In this document: piece after piece, positions 51,995-60,537 of the stretch
Numbering within the stretch: position 1 is the stretch's first letter
Layout of the letters: each line of letters begins with the position of its first letter
Assembly: GCF_043643765.1 (NCBI RefSeq)
Contig: NZ_JBHZSP010000009.1
Coordinates: 62,001-126,000, forward strand
DNA length: 64,000 nucleotides
Source: Marinomonas posidonica_A
GTDB taxonomy: Bacteria; Pseudomonadota; Gammaproteobacteria; Pseudomonadales; Marinomonadaceae
Direction: 5' to 3'
Program-made: the position numbers and the translations under genes
The notes under the pieces: model-generated
Database searches by the model: none
Told to the model about the DNA's origin: nothing
What the model saw: the letters and a program-made list of their open reading frames with translations, nothing else

Positions 51995-52720
51995 TCAATA
52001 CCTTGAGCCATTGAGGCATGTAAAATCACTCGCATACGAGTACTTTGCCGCGTCATCCACGTGTCGATGTATATACTTGGATAAACATTTGAACTCGTCA
52101 AAATGTGCCCATCCTAGAGCAACATTTTCAAAAGTTTGGATATTATTAAAAATTATGCGAGCTTTGTCATTATTACCCTGTATTAAAACAAGATTGAGCT
52201 CAGTCAGCAAACCTATAACAGGCAATTCTGCTATTTCTTTTGCTTGATCTAAGTGCTTTTCAGCCAATTTTACATCTTCCTGACGTAAAGCACATCGAGA
52301 AAGATTTATTTGCACAGATTGGCGCTTTGGAAAAGAAAAATCATTTGCCTGCTGAAAAAGAGAGCATGCTTTTCCCCACTCTTTTTTCGTTCCCAATATC
52401 ACACCATAATTATTAAGCAAAAAGCCGTCATTAGGGTAATATGACAAGCCCATTTTTGACACTTTTAACGCCCTTTCTATGTTTTCAACACTCAACCAAT
52501 ACAAGCTTAATAAACGCCAATATTCACGCCCATGGGCATCAGTTGAAATATTCTCTAACTGCTCTTTCGCAAGGGACCACTGACCTAACAGTAAATGGGC
52601 TTGTGCTAAAGACAAACGTTTTGAATCCGTTAAAGGCACCACTGGAAAAGAAGGGGTATGATGGGAGCAAGCACTTAGCCATAACAGACTAACCACCCAA
52701 AGCAATTTAACTTTTAACAT
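51995..52720 (-). CDS. pilF: Type IV pilus assembly lipoprotein PilF/PilW
   Basis: A 241-aa lipoprotein with a signal ending in the lipobox LSAC (Cys18) and TPR repeats (LAQAHLLLGQWSLAKEQLENI, FLLNNYGVILGTKKEWGKACSLFQQA, LAEKHLDQAKEIAEL). PilF/PilW helps the secretin PilQ assemble in the outer membrane. Position between rlmN and rodZ is the usual one. The C-terminal 40 residues diverge (FKCLSKYIHRHVDDAAK) and are shorter than in Pseudomonas. No other pilus genes are in the window. Confidence 0.88.
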   Translation of the reverse strand: MLKVKLLWVVSLLWLSACSHHTPSFPVVPLTDSKRLSLAQAHLLLGQWSLAKEQLENISTDAHGREYWRLLSLYWLSVENIERALKVSKMGLSYYPNDGFLLNNYGVILGTKKEWGKACSLFQQANDFSFPKRQSVQINLSRCALRQEDVKLAEKHLDQAKEIAELPVIGLLTELNLVLIQGNNDKARIIFNNIQTFENVALGWAHFDEFKCLSKYIHRHVDDAAKYSYASDFTCLNGSRY

Positions 52721-52797
52721 ACAGACATCCTTGTCTTATTCTCATCTCACTAGCAAAGGCAGATCCTTTTTGCCCGCTATTTTAATCGTCTATCTTA

Positions 52798-53913
52798 TTA
52801 CTGACTCACTTCTCTAAGCTCAATGTATTTCTGGCTGCGGCGCGTCTTGTCATGAAAATCACCCACCAATTGACCACAGGCCGCATCAATATCATCACCA
52901 CGAGTGGTTCGTACTGTCACCGTATAACCCGCATCCGCTAAAATCTTCTGGAAACGGCGTGTACGATTATTTGATGGCTTCTCGTAACCAGAATGCGGGA
53001 ATGGATTAAATGGAATTAGATTGATCTTACACTCCAAATCCTTGAGCAATTCCGCCAATTCATGAGCCTGCTCTTCATTGTCATTCACACCCGACATCAA
53101 GGTATATTCAATCGTGATATGGCGTTTATCTGGCAAGTTGGCCAAATAGTGCTGACAAGCTTCCAATAACTCAGCAATGGGGTATTTACGGTTGATTGGC
53201 ACCAATTCATCTCGCAATGGATTATTTGGCGCATGCAATGAAATCGCCAACGACACATCAGTGCGCTTAATCAACTCGTAGATTTTAGGTACCACACCCG
53301 AAGTACTCAACGTCACTCGACGCTTTGACAAACCATAAGCATTGTCGTGCATCATTAGAATCATCGCATCAACCACAGGCTCGAAGTTCATCAAGGGCTC
53401 ACCCATCCCCATCATTACCACATTAGTTACGCGGCGAGGACCATTCGGATCCATCGGGCCAAAGGATTTGATCGCGATCCAAACCTGCCCAATAATTTCC
53501 GCAGGCGTTAAGTTACGATTAAACCCTTGTTTACCAGTAGAACAAAAGCTGCAATCTAATGAACAACCAACCTGCGATGAAACACATAAAGTGGCTCGAT
53601 CGCCATCCGGAATCAAAACCGTTTCGACACAATCATTCTTGCCACCTTCGGTGCGAATAATCCACTTACGGGTACCATCTTTAGAGATGTTCTGAGATAC
53701 CACCTCTGGCGCACGAATTTCACAAATTGTCTCCAACTTTGCTCGTAACGCCTTACTGACATCCGTCATTTCATCGAAGCTTTCCGCCCCTTTTTGATGA
53801 ATCCATTTCATCACTTGAGTGGCACGAAATTTTTTCTCACCGATGGACTCAAAGAATTCAATCAGTTTGGTTGGTGATAAACCCAGCAGGTTTACTTTTT
53901 TGGTGTCAGTCAT
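52798..53913 (-). CDS. rlmN: Dual-specificity RNA methyltransferase RlmN
   Basis: Radical SAM enzyme that makes 2-methyladenosine at 23S rRNA A2503 and at A37 of some tRNAs. The 371-aa protein has an N-terminal accessory domain (residues 1-95), the cluster motif CSLDCSFCSTGKQG (about 117-125), the SAM-binding VVMMGMGEPLMNF and the substrate-activating Cys near the end (DDIDAACGQL). It follows ndk, with two hairpins between, and precedes pilF by 77 bp. Confidence 0.96.
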   Translation of the reverse strand: MTDTKKVNLLGLSPTKLIEFFESIGEKKFRATQVMKWIHQKGAESFDEMTDVSKALRAKLETICEIRAPEVVSQNISKDGTRKWIIRTEGGKNDCVETVLIPDGDRATLCVSSQVGCSLDCSFCSTGKQGFNRNLTPAEIIGQVWIAIKSFGPMDPNGPRRVTNVVMMGMGEPLMNFEPVVDAMILMMHDNAYGLSKRRVTLSTSGVVPKIYELIKRTDVSLAISLHAPNNPLRDELVPINRKYPIAELLEACQHYLANLPDKRHITIEYTLMSGVNDNEEQAHELAELLKDLECKINLIPFNPFPHSGYEKPSNNRTRRFQKILADAGYTVTVRTTRGDDIDAACGQLVGDFHDKTRRSQKYIELREVSQ

Positions 53914-53953
53914 AATTCCAGATCGCTTGCTATTTATAGCATTAAGTGTAAAC

Positions 53954-53991
53954 GAAAAAAGCCTCTGAAAAGATTTTTCTTTTCAGAAGCC
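53954..53991 (-). terminator. Second terminator hairpin between ndk and rlmN
   Basis: GCTTCTGAAAAGA / TCTTTTCAGAGGC (one G-U pair, short A-rich loop) is followed on the minus strand by six T residues. It lies between the ndk terminator and the rlmN start and could act as an attenuator of rlmN and the downstream block. Confidence 0.75.
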
Positions 53992-53995
53992 TCTG

Positions 53996-54020
53996 TAAAA
54001 AAGCGGGCCAAGGCCCGCCT
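53996..54020 (-). terminator. Intrinsic terminator of ndk
   Basis: GCGGGCC-TT-GGCCCGC is a very GC-rich seven-pair stem followed by six T residues on the minus strand, 38 bases after the ndk stop. Confidence 0.88.
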
Positions 54021-54056
54021 TTCCAAATGCATTGAGCGAATCGCTCAGGCAGTCAA

Positions 54057-54464
54057 TTACTTACCGAAAAAGTAAGCAATTTCACGAGCTGCTGATTCTA
54101 CAGAATCAGAACCGTGTACCGCATTGGCATCGATAGATGTTGCGTAGTCTGCACGCAATGTTCCAGCCGCTGCTTCTTTCGGGTTAGTTGCGCCCATTAG
54201 TTCACGGTGACGAAGAACCGCACCTTCACCTTCAAGAACAGAAACCACAACAGGACCAGAGGTCATGAAAGCAACCAAATCTTTGTAGAAAGGACGCTCT
54301 TTGTGCTCAGCGTAGAAACCGCCAGCCAATTCGTCGTCAAGTTGAATCATTTTCGCTTCAACAATTTTAAAACCAGCACGCTCAAAACGAGTGTAGATTT
54401 CACCGATTACATTTTTAGCAACCGCATCAGGCTTGATGATAGATAGAGTGCGTTCTAACGCCAT
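54057..54464 (-). CDS. ndk: Nucleoside diphosphate kinase
   Basis: Balances NTP pools by phosphate transfer through a phosphohistidine. The 135-aa protein has LSIIKPDAVAKNVIGEIYTRFE at the N-terminus, FMTSGPVVVSVLEG, GATNPKEAAAGTLRADYA and the active His in NAVHGSDSVESAAREIAYFF. It lies between iscS and rlmN, the classical neighbour of isc operons in gammaproteobacteria. A GGAG site precedes the ATG. Two terminators follow. Confidence 0.96.
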   Translation of the reverse strand: MALERTLSIIKPDAVAKNVIGEIYTRFERAGFKIVEAKMIQLDDELAGGFYAEHKERPFYKDLVAFMTSGPVVVSVLEGEGAVLRHRELMGATNPKEAAAGTLRADYATSIDANAVHGSDSVESAAREIAYFFGK

Positions 54465-54630
54465 GGTATAACTCCAAATTAATTTTTTATGGGTGATGGC
54501 TAATTTGACAAAAATACAAACGCCATGACCCAGGACTTAAAAGTTTCAGCGCGTGGATTATACGCATCAATTTATGAAAATTGTATGCTCAAACTAAGAT
54601 ATTTTCCGATTTATGGATATTTTCCGTTTA

Positions 54631-55782
54631 TTAAGCCGATCTAAGCGCCGATACCGCATTTTTTATCGTTTGAATTGCAAAATCCACTTCTTCTTCCGTG
54701 GAAAAGCGTCCTACCGACAGACGTAATGAACTGTGCGCCAAATCTTCAGCCAAACCAATGGCACGCAATACATACGAAGGTTCTAAACTGGCGGATGTAC
54801 AAGCAGATCCAGATGAAACAGCAATGTCACTCAAGGACATGAGCAAGACTTCACCATCCACATCAGCAAAACCGACATTGATCACGCCAGCAACTCGCTG
54901 TTCAGCATCACCATTTAAATGGACACCATCCATAGTGGACAAGCCTTCCCATAAACGCTCACGCAAGACTAGAATACGCGCACAATCACTTTCCATATCT
55001 TGTGCTGCAATACGAAACGCCTCACCCATACCCACAATCTGATGAGTTGCTAGGGTGCCAGAACGCATACCACGTTCATGACCACCGCCATGAATTTGTG
55101 CTTCCAGCTTCACCTTTGGTGAACGCCGAACAAACAAAGCCCCGATGCCTTTTGGCCCATAGGTTTTGTGTGCAGTTAACGACATCAAATCCACATTCAT
55201 TGCATTCACATCTATGCTGACTTTGCCCGTAGTTTGCGCGGCATCAACATGCAGAAAAACACCTTTCGATCGCGTAATCGCACCAATAGACTCAATATCT
55301 GTTAACACTCCTAATTCATTATTACCATGCATTAGAGAGATCAGTATCGTATCTTCTTTTATGGCCGCCGCAACTTGCTCAGGTGAAATCACACCATGCT
55401 TATCTGGCTGCAAATACGTCACCTCAAAGCCTTCTTTTTCAAGTTGCTTACAAGGATCCAATACAGCCTTATGCTCAATCATAGAGGTAATAATGTGACG
55501 ACCTTTTTGACGATACGCATGCGCCACACCCTTTAAGGCCAAGTTGTTTGCTTCTGTCGCCCCCGAGGTCCAGACAATCTCACGCGCATCGGCGTTAATC
55601 AGACTCGCAACCTGTAGCCTAGCCTCTTCCACCGCCTCTTCCGCTTTCCAACCAAATAAATGCGAGCGAGAAGCAGGATTACCAAAATTACCATCCTGCG
55701 TCAGACAAGCCATCATTTTCTCGGCAACTCTAAGGTCCACTGGTGTCGTTGCTGAATTATCTAAATACACAGGTACATTCAT
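54631..55782 (-). CDS. iscS: IscS-type cysteine desulfurase
   Basis: A 383-aa PLP enzyme that takes sulfur from cysteine. It is of group I (IscS/NifS) type: YLDNSATTPVD, TSGATEANNLALKG, HVDAAQTTGKVSIDV, the PLP Lys in SLTAHKTYGPKGIG and the long catalytic Cys loop SSGSACTSASLEPSYVLRAIG. It is distinct from the group II SufS at 57255. It lies 21 bp after sufE and 166 bp before ndk. No iscU, iscA, hscBA or fdx follows, so it is an isc survivor at the isc locus. It may serve tRNA thiolation or general sulfur supply as well as clusters. Confidence 0.92.
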   Translation of the reverse strand: MNVPVYLDNSATTPVDLRVAEKMMACLTQDGNFGNPASRSHLFGWKAEEAVEEARLQVASLINADAREIVWTSGATEANNLALKGVAHAYRQKGRHIITSMIEHKAVLDPCKQLEKEGFEVTYLQPDKHGVISPEQVAAAIKEDTILISLMHGNNELGVLTDIESIGAITRSKGVFLHVDAAQTTGKVSIDVNAMNVDLMSLTAHKTYGPKGIGALFVRRSPKVKLEAQIHGGGHERGMRSGTLATHQIVGMGEAFRIAAQDMESDCARILVLRERLWEGLSTMDGVHLNGDAEQRVAGVINVGFADVDGEVLLMSLSDIAVSSGSACTSASLEPSYVLRAIGLAEDLAHSSLRLSVGRFSTEEEVDFAIQTIKNAVSALRSA

Positions 55783-55803
55783 TTACTCTTCTCCACCACC
55801 AGA

Positions 55804-56229
55804 TCAAGCTGCCGCTTGAGCAATCGATTGGATACGCGTCACAATGGAACGCAGCCCATTTCCTCGGGTTGGGCTTAAGTGACGCTCCAAATCCAATTCT
55901 GAGAAATATTGCGCAATATCAAAGTCCATAATTTCTTGCGGTGTTTTTCGATCAAATGCCGCTAATACTAACCCCAACAAACCACGAACGATAATGGCAT
56001 CACTGTCAACTGCAAAGGTAAGCACTTCCCCTTTCTCAGCATCTTTATCATTATCAGGCTGAATCCAAACACTGCTCTGACACCCTTTCACTAATCGCTC
56101 GGACGTTCGCCATTGCTCATCAAACTCTGGTAAAGATTTCCCAAGATCAATGATGTATTTGTACTTATCTTCCCAATCATCAAAAAAAGAAAGGTCATCA
56201 ACAATCTCGTCTGTGCTAGGTAAAGACAT
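55804..56229 (-). CDS. sufE: Sulfur acceptor protein SufE
   Basis: Accepts persulfide sulfur from SufS and passes it to the SufBCD scaffold. The 141-aa protein has FDDWEDKYKYIIDLGKSLP, the active Cys in ERLVKGCQSSVWIQ (about residue 50), and RGLLGLVLAAFDRKTPQEIMDFD. It is encoded with iscS but behind a terminator-like hairpin that splits it from sufT. The start has a good gagg site. Confidence 0.94.
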   Translation of the reverse strand: MSLPSTDEIVDDLSFFDDWEDKYKYIIDLGKSLPEFDEQWRTSERLVKGCQSSVWIQPDNDKDAEKGEVLTFAVDSDAIIVRGLLGLVLAAFDRKTPQEIMDFDIAQYFSELDLERHLSPTRGNGLRSIVTRIQSIAQAAA

Positions 56230-56267
56230 ATATCCTCTCTGTTCATACCCCGAAAAAATGGGGCTTA

Positions 56268-56307
56268 CTAAAAATAAAACGACCTTAATGATACCATTAA
56301 AGTCGTT
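56268..56307 (-). terminator. Terminator-like hairpin between sufT and sufE
   Basis: AACGACTTTAATG / CATTAAGGTCGTT (one G-U pair, four-base loop) is followed on the minus strand by ttttattttt. It lies in the 130-bp gap between sufT and sufE, so sufE-iscS may be a separate unit or receive reduced read-through. Confidence 0.7.
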
Positions 56308-56359
56308 CTAATTTGTGTCAGCCATTAACACCCAGTATTACGAATACTAAGTGCGCTTA

Positions 56360-56890
56360 CTAAAAAAACAATCCAGCCTCTAACTGAGCTTCTTCGCTCA
56401 TCATTTCGCGAGACCAAGGCGGATCAAAAACCAGCTCGACCTTCACCTCTTTAACATTAGGTACTTTTTCAACCCGATATTTGACGTCGCTAACCAATAC
56501 TGGCCCCATACCACAACCAGGCGCGGTGAGCGTCATATTGATCGAGACCGATTTATTTGCCTGATCCAAGGCGACGTCATAAACCAAACCGAGCGACACT
56601 AAACTAATCGGAATTTCAGGGTCATATACCGTATCTAACGCCTGCCAAACCTGCTCCTCACTGATGTCAGAGGACCCTAAATCTTGGAACGCTAACACTT
56701 CTGCTTGCTGACCAATCGCTTCTGCATCGGTGCCATCAATGCGCAACATGTTGCCTTGCCAAGTCACCGTATAATTACCACCTAAACTCTGGTTAATGGT
56801 AATAAACTGGCCTTCTGGAATCACCGTCGGCTCGCCACTTGGCACTCGACGAGCGGGACAATCCCGCTGTGTTACAACCATTTTTTGCAT
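56360..56890 (-). CDS. sufT: SufT (MIP18/DUF59) Fe-S assembly factor
   Basis: A 176-aa protein of the DUF59/MIP18 family, in the long form found in suf operons. The N-terminal extension (CPARRVPSGEPTVIPEGQFITINQSLGG, which binds nothing known) is followed by the DUF59 core: VWQALDTVYDPEIPISLVSLGLVYDV and LTAPGCGMGPVLVSDVKYRVE with the conserved Cys, then ELVFDPPWSREMMSEEAQLEAG. It helps mature cluster proteins. It is 5 bp downstream of sufA. Confidence 0.93.
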   Translation of the reverse strand: MQKMVVTQRDCPARRVPSGEPTVIPEGQFITINQSLGGNYTVTWQGNMLRIDGTDAEAIGQQAEVLAFQDLGSSDISEEQVWQALDTVYDPEIPISLVSLGLVYDVALDQANKSVSINMTLTAPGCGMGPVLVSDVKYRVEKVPNVKEVKVELVFDPPWSREMMSEEAQLEAGLFF

Positions 56891-56895
56891 GAAAT

Positions 56896-57246
56896 TTAAC
56901 TCACACTAAAGCTTTCGCCGCAGCCACATTCTGCCACAACGTTAGGGTTATTAAATTTCACCACCTGATTAACACCTTCTCGAACCAAATCGATCTCAGT
57001 ACCACTCAACATAGCCATGGATTCAGCATCAACGGCAAGCGTCACATCGCCAAACGACAGAACGGTATCTTGCTCTTCTGCTTTTTCAACAATATCCAAA
57101 ACATAAGCAAACCCAGTACAACCACTTTCTTTCGTACTTAAACGAATCAAATTACCTGACAGAGCAGCTAATTTAGCAGCAAAATACTTTTCGGCTGCAG
57201 CAGTCAAAGAAACACTGGACTCTGGGTCAAATGTAGTTACTGTCAT
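56896..57246 (-). CDS. sufA: A-type Fe-S carrier protein SufA
   Basis: A 116-aa scaffold or carrier protein of the IscA/SufA type. The three cluster-binding cysteines appear as KESGCTGFAY (about residue 42) and ECGCGESFSV at the very C-terminus. An AGGAGG site lies ahead of the ATG. It is 8 bp downstream of sufS. The placement after sufS is different from E. coli, where sufA comes first. Confidence 0.93.
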   Translation of the reverse strand: MTVTTFDPESSVSLTAAAEKYFAAKLAALSGNLIRLSTKESGCTGFAYVLDIVEKAEEQDTVLSFGDVTLAVDAESMAMLSGTEIDLVREGVNQVVKFNNPNVVAECGCGESFSVS

Positions 57247-57254
57247 AACACCTC

Positions 57255-58472
57255 CTATGCCAACATGCTGCGTACTTTTTTCAACGCAGCAAACAAGGCA
57301 TCTACTTCCTCTAACGTATTATAAATCGCAAACGAAGCACGCGCCGTACCAGGAACATTAAAACGCGCCATCAGAGGTTGAGCACAATGATCCCCTGTTC
57401 GTACTGCAATACCTTGGCGATCTAATAGAAAGCCGATGTCCGCTGGGTGCCCCTGTTCCATCACAAAGCTTAATACGCCAATCTTATTCTTCGCTCGACC
57501 AATCACGGTCAAACCGTCAAACTCATCCGCCAGTTTCGTGGCATGAGCCAACAAAGCTTTTTCATGTGCAGCGACAGCCTCTTGATCCAATGCAGAGAAC
57601 CAACGAATGGCTTCCCCCATGGCAATGGCATCCGCCACATTTGGTGTACCTGCCTCAAAACGATAAGGCAACACATTCCAAATAGCGTCCTGCAAGGTCA
57701 CAGTAGAAATCATCTCTCCACCTGTACGCCACACAGGCCAATCAGCTAAAACAGCCTCTCGCCCCCACAACACACCAATCCCCATAGGACCGTATAATTT
57801 ATGTGCGGAGAAGGCATAAAAATCACAACCGATGTCTTGAACATCCGCCCAGCCATGTGCCGCACCTTGCGCCCCATCAATCAGTACTAAAGCACCAACG
57901 GCTTTGGCTTTCACCGTCATCTCTTTCACCGGATTAATGGTGCCCAGCGCATTAGAAACATGAGGGATCGCGACAAACTTAGTGCGCTCATTTAGCAGAA
58001 ATTGATACGCCGCCAAATCCAACTCACCCTCATCCGTTACAGGAACTGTCTTAAAGGTTGCCCCTGATGCTTTACAAGCCTGCTGCCAAGTCACCAAATT
58101 CGCATGGTGATCCATCCCAGTTGCGATTACCTCATCGCCCGGTTGCAACAACGAAGATAAGCCATTAGCAATGATGTTAATGCCTTCCGTCGTGCCCGTC
58201 GTCCAGATAACTTCTTCACGTTTAGGGGCATTCAAAAACGTTTTCACAATATCGCGCGCGTTTTCAAAATGGCGAGTCGCTTCGTCCGCCAAACGATGTG
58301 CACCACGATGAACATTGGCATTGCACGTGGTGTAATAGTTCACCAGAGCATCAATAACACATTGCGGCTTTTGCGTTGTCGCAGCGTTATCAAGGTACAC
58401 CAAAGGATTCCCATCAATTTTACGCTTTAAAATCGGAAACTCGTCACGAATGGCGGAAACATCAAAACTCAT
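57255..58472 (-). CDS. sufS: Cysteine desulfurase SufS
   Basis: Group II cysteine desulfurase (405 aa) that supplies persulfide to SufE. Seen are YLDNAATTQKP, NVHRGAHRLADEAT, TTGTTEGINIIANGL, the PLP Lys in FYAFSAHKLYGPMGIGVLWG, and the short catalytic loop RTGDHCAQPLMARF with its Cys. It has a good ribosome site (gagg). It follows sufD by 12 bp and precedes sufA. Confidence 0.96.
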   Translation of the reverse strand: MSFDVSAIRDEFPILKRKIDGNPLVYLDNAATTQKPQCVIDALVNYYTTCNANVHRGAHRLADEATRHFENARDIVKTFLNAPKREEVIWTTGTTEGINIIANGLSSLLQPGDEVIATGMDHHANLVTWQQACKASGATFKTVPVTDEGELDLAAYQFLLNERTKFVAIPHVSNALGTINPVKEMTVKAKAVGALVLIDGAQGAAHGWADVQDIGCDFYAFSAHKLYGPMGIGVLWGREAVLADWPVWRTGGEMISTVTLQDAIWNVLPYRFEAGTPNVADAIAMGEAIRWFSALDQEAVAAHEKALLAHATKLADEFDGLTVIGRAKNKIGVLSFVMEQGHPADIGFLLDRQGIAVRTGDHCAQPLMARFNVPGTARASFAIYNTLEEVDALFAALKKVRSMLA

Positions 58473-58484
58473 TCTATTCCTCGC

Positions 58485-59744
58485 TTACTTAACTTCCATT
58501 TGCGCAAAGCGCTCACGGATAATAGGACGAACCCACTCGGCTAAGGCTTCATTTGGCATTAAATCGATCAATTCATTAATAAAACCAAAGTTCAACATCA
58601 CTTGTGCTTTTGATTTACTAATGCCACGCGTTTCTAAGTAATAAAGCGCCTGCTTATCGATTTCAGCAATGGTTGCACCATGAGCACAACGCACATCGTC
58701 AGCATAAATTTCCAATTCAGGCTTTGTGTTGATTTCCGCTTTGTTCGACATCAGCAAATTACGGTTGTTTAACTCAGCCAAAGTCTTCTGTGCATCACGA
58801 TGAATGTGAATACGGCCGTTAAACACCGCTCGCGCACGATCCGCCACAATACCACGCACATTTTCTTCTGTGGTGCCATTTGGCATCGCATGCTCAACCG
58901 TCGCATGCAGGTCAAACAACTCATTACCGTCCAGCAAATACATCGCATTCAACTTGGCATCGGCAAATTCACCAGCGTGAATAATATCCGTATCCAAACG
59001 CGACAATTCGCTACCAAAGCCAACGATCGTACTGTGCATTTTTGACTTATCGCTTAATTGGAAATGGCTACCGCCGATGGTGAGATTAGACCCAGTTTGC
59101 AATGCAAAACGATAATGCTCTAGAGACGCTTCTGCCGCCACATCGTATTCAACAAATGCCGTACTAAGACTGTCACCCTGCGACTGAACATCTTCAATCA
59201 CCGCCAGCTGAGCACCTTTCTCTAGACGCACTAAAACACGGGTATGAGATTCCGCCCCAGCGCTTAACAAAGAACTGATTCGCAACGGCTCAGCAATTTT
59301 AATACCTTCTATCACCGTAACCAGTAGCACGTCTTTCGCCAGTGCATCATTCACCAAACCGAATAGATGACGTTCCGGCTTAATGTTTGAAAAAGAACGC
59401 AACGCTTCTGCTTGCTGATCTGCTGACAAATCTTGACCAAGCTGAACAGTCAAACCCATCGGCAAGGCTTTAGTCGATTGCAAAGCATCAAATTGACCAT
59501 TTACAAATACCAGCTCAATCGCAGAAACATTCGGAATCGCCACAGGCGTTAAGCCAGACACACTGTCTAGTGCTTTCGCCGAGCTACGCTCAACGGCTCT
59601 TAGAGGCGTATAACGCCAAGCTTCTGTTTTACGTGTTGGCCATTGAGTATTCGCCAGAACATCAAGTGCTTGAGCACGCTTTGGTGCTAACCAGTCTTGA
59701 TTTTCTTGCCCTCGAGCGATGGCACTTTCTAACCATTCACTCAT
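58485..59744 (-). CDS. sufD: Fe-S assembly scaffold protein SufD
   Basis: A 419-aa member of the SufBCD scaffold. The N-terminal helical part is KRAQALDVLANTQWPTRKTEAWRYTPL. The beta-helix core is LDTDIIHAGEFADAKLNAMYLLDG and VRGIVADRARAVFNGRIHIH, ending DDVRCAHGATIAEIDKQALYYLETRGISK, the conserved C-terminus. SufD partners SufB. The gene is only 3 bp from sufC. Confidence 0.95.
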   Translation of the reverse strand: MSEWLESAIARGQENQDWLAPKRAQALDVLANTQWPTRKTEAWRYTPLRAVERSSAKALDSVSGLTPVAIPNVSAIELVFVNGQFDALQSTKALPMGLTVQLGQDLSADQQAEALRSFSNIKPERHLFGLVNDALAKDVLLVTVIEGIKIAEPLRISSLLSAGAESHTRVLVRLEKGAQLAVIEDVQSQGDSLSTAFVEYDVAAEASLEHYRFALQTGSNLTIGGSHFQLSDKSKMHSTIVGFGSELSRLDTDIIHAGEFADAKLNAMYLLDGNELFDLHATVEHAMPNGTTEENVRGIVADRARAVFNGRIHIHRDAQKTLAELNNRNLLMSNKAEINTKPELEIYADDVRCAHGATIAEIDKQALYYLETRGISKSKAQVMLNFGFINELIDLMPNEALAEWVRPIIRERFAQMEVK

Positions 59745-59747
59745 GCG

Positions 59748-60524
59748 TTACCCCTCTAACTCATCTTCAGCTGGCTCTGTTTGCAACCAAGCATAACCTT
59801 GCGCTTCCAATTCATGAGCCAAAGAAGCATCGCCACTTTTCACAATTTTGCCGTCTGACAAAACATGCACGAAATCAGGCTTAATGTAATCCAATAGACG
59901 CTGGTAGTGTGTCACAACGATGAAACTACGATCTGCAGAACGTTGACTGTTAACCCCTTCTGCGACTACTTGCAATGCATCAATATCCAAACCTGAGTCG
60001 GTTTCATCCAAGATGCAAAGCTTCGGCTTCAGCAACAACATCTGCATTAGCTCGTTACGCTTTTTCTCACCGCCAGAGAAACCTTCATTGACACCACGCT
60101 TTAGGAATGACACAGGCAAATTAACCTGCTTACACGCCGCTTTTGCTTCTTTTAGGAACTCAGCCGAGGTCACAGCCTCTTCACCACGGGCTTCACGTTG
60201 AGCGTCAACGGCAGCCTTAAGGAACTCAAGATTGCTAACGCCAGGAATTTCGACAGGGTACTGGAAAGCCAAGAACAAACCAGCGCGAGCACGCTCTTCT
60301 GTTTCCATATCAAGTAAATCTTCGCCGTCCAAAGTCACGCTGCCACTCTCAACAGAATAACCGTCACGACCTGACAACACATAACCCATGGTGCTTTTAC
60401 CTGCACCATTTGGTCCCATAATGGCATGCACTTCGCCCGGCTTAACCTCAAGGTTAAGGCCTTTAATAATGTTCTTTTCTTCCACGCTGGCGTGTAAATC
60501 TTTAATCGTCAATAAATTCGACAT
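59748..60524 (-). CDS. sufC: Fe-S assembly ATPase SufC
   Basis: ABC-type ATPase (258 aa) that drives conformational change in the SufBCD scaffold. The Walker A is GPNGAGKSTM, the signature loop GFSGGEKKRNELMQML, the Walker B LCILDETDSGLDIDAL and the switch His VVTHYQRLL. The motif EIPGVSNLEFLK is typical of SufC. It is 13 bp after sufB. Confidence 0.96.
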   Translation of the reverse strand: MSNLLTIKDLHASVEEKNIIKGLNLEVKPGEVHAIMGPNGAGKSTMGYVLSGRDGYSVESGSVTLDGEDLLDMETEERARAGLFLAFQYPVEIPGVSNLEFLKAAVDAQREARGEEAVTSAEFLKEAKAACKQVNLPVSFLKRGVNEGFSGGEKKRNELMQMLLLKPKLCILDETDSGLDIDALQVVAEGVNSQRSADRSFIVVTHYQRLLDYIKPDFVHVLSDGKIVKSGDASLAHELEAQGYAWLQTEPAEDELEG

Positions 60525-60537
60525 GCTAAACAGTTCC

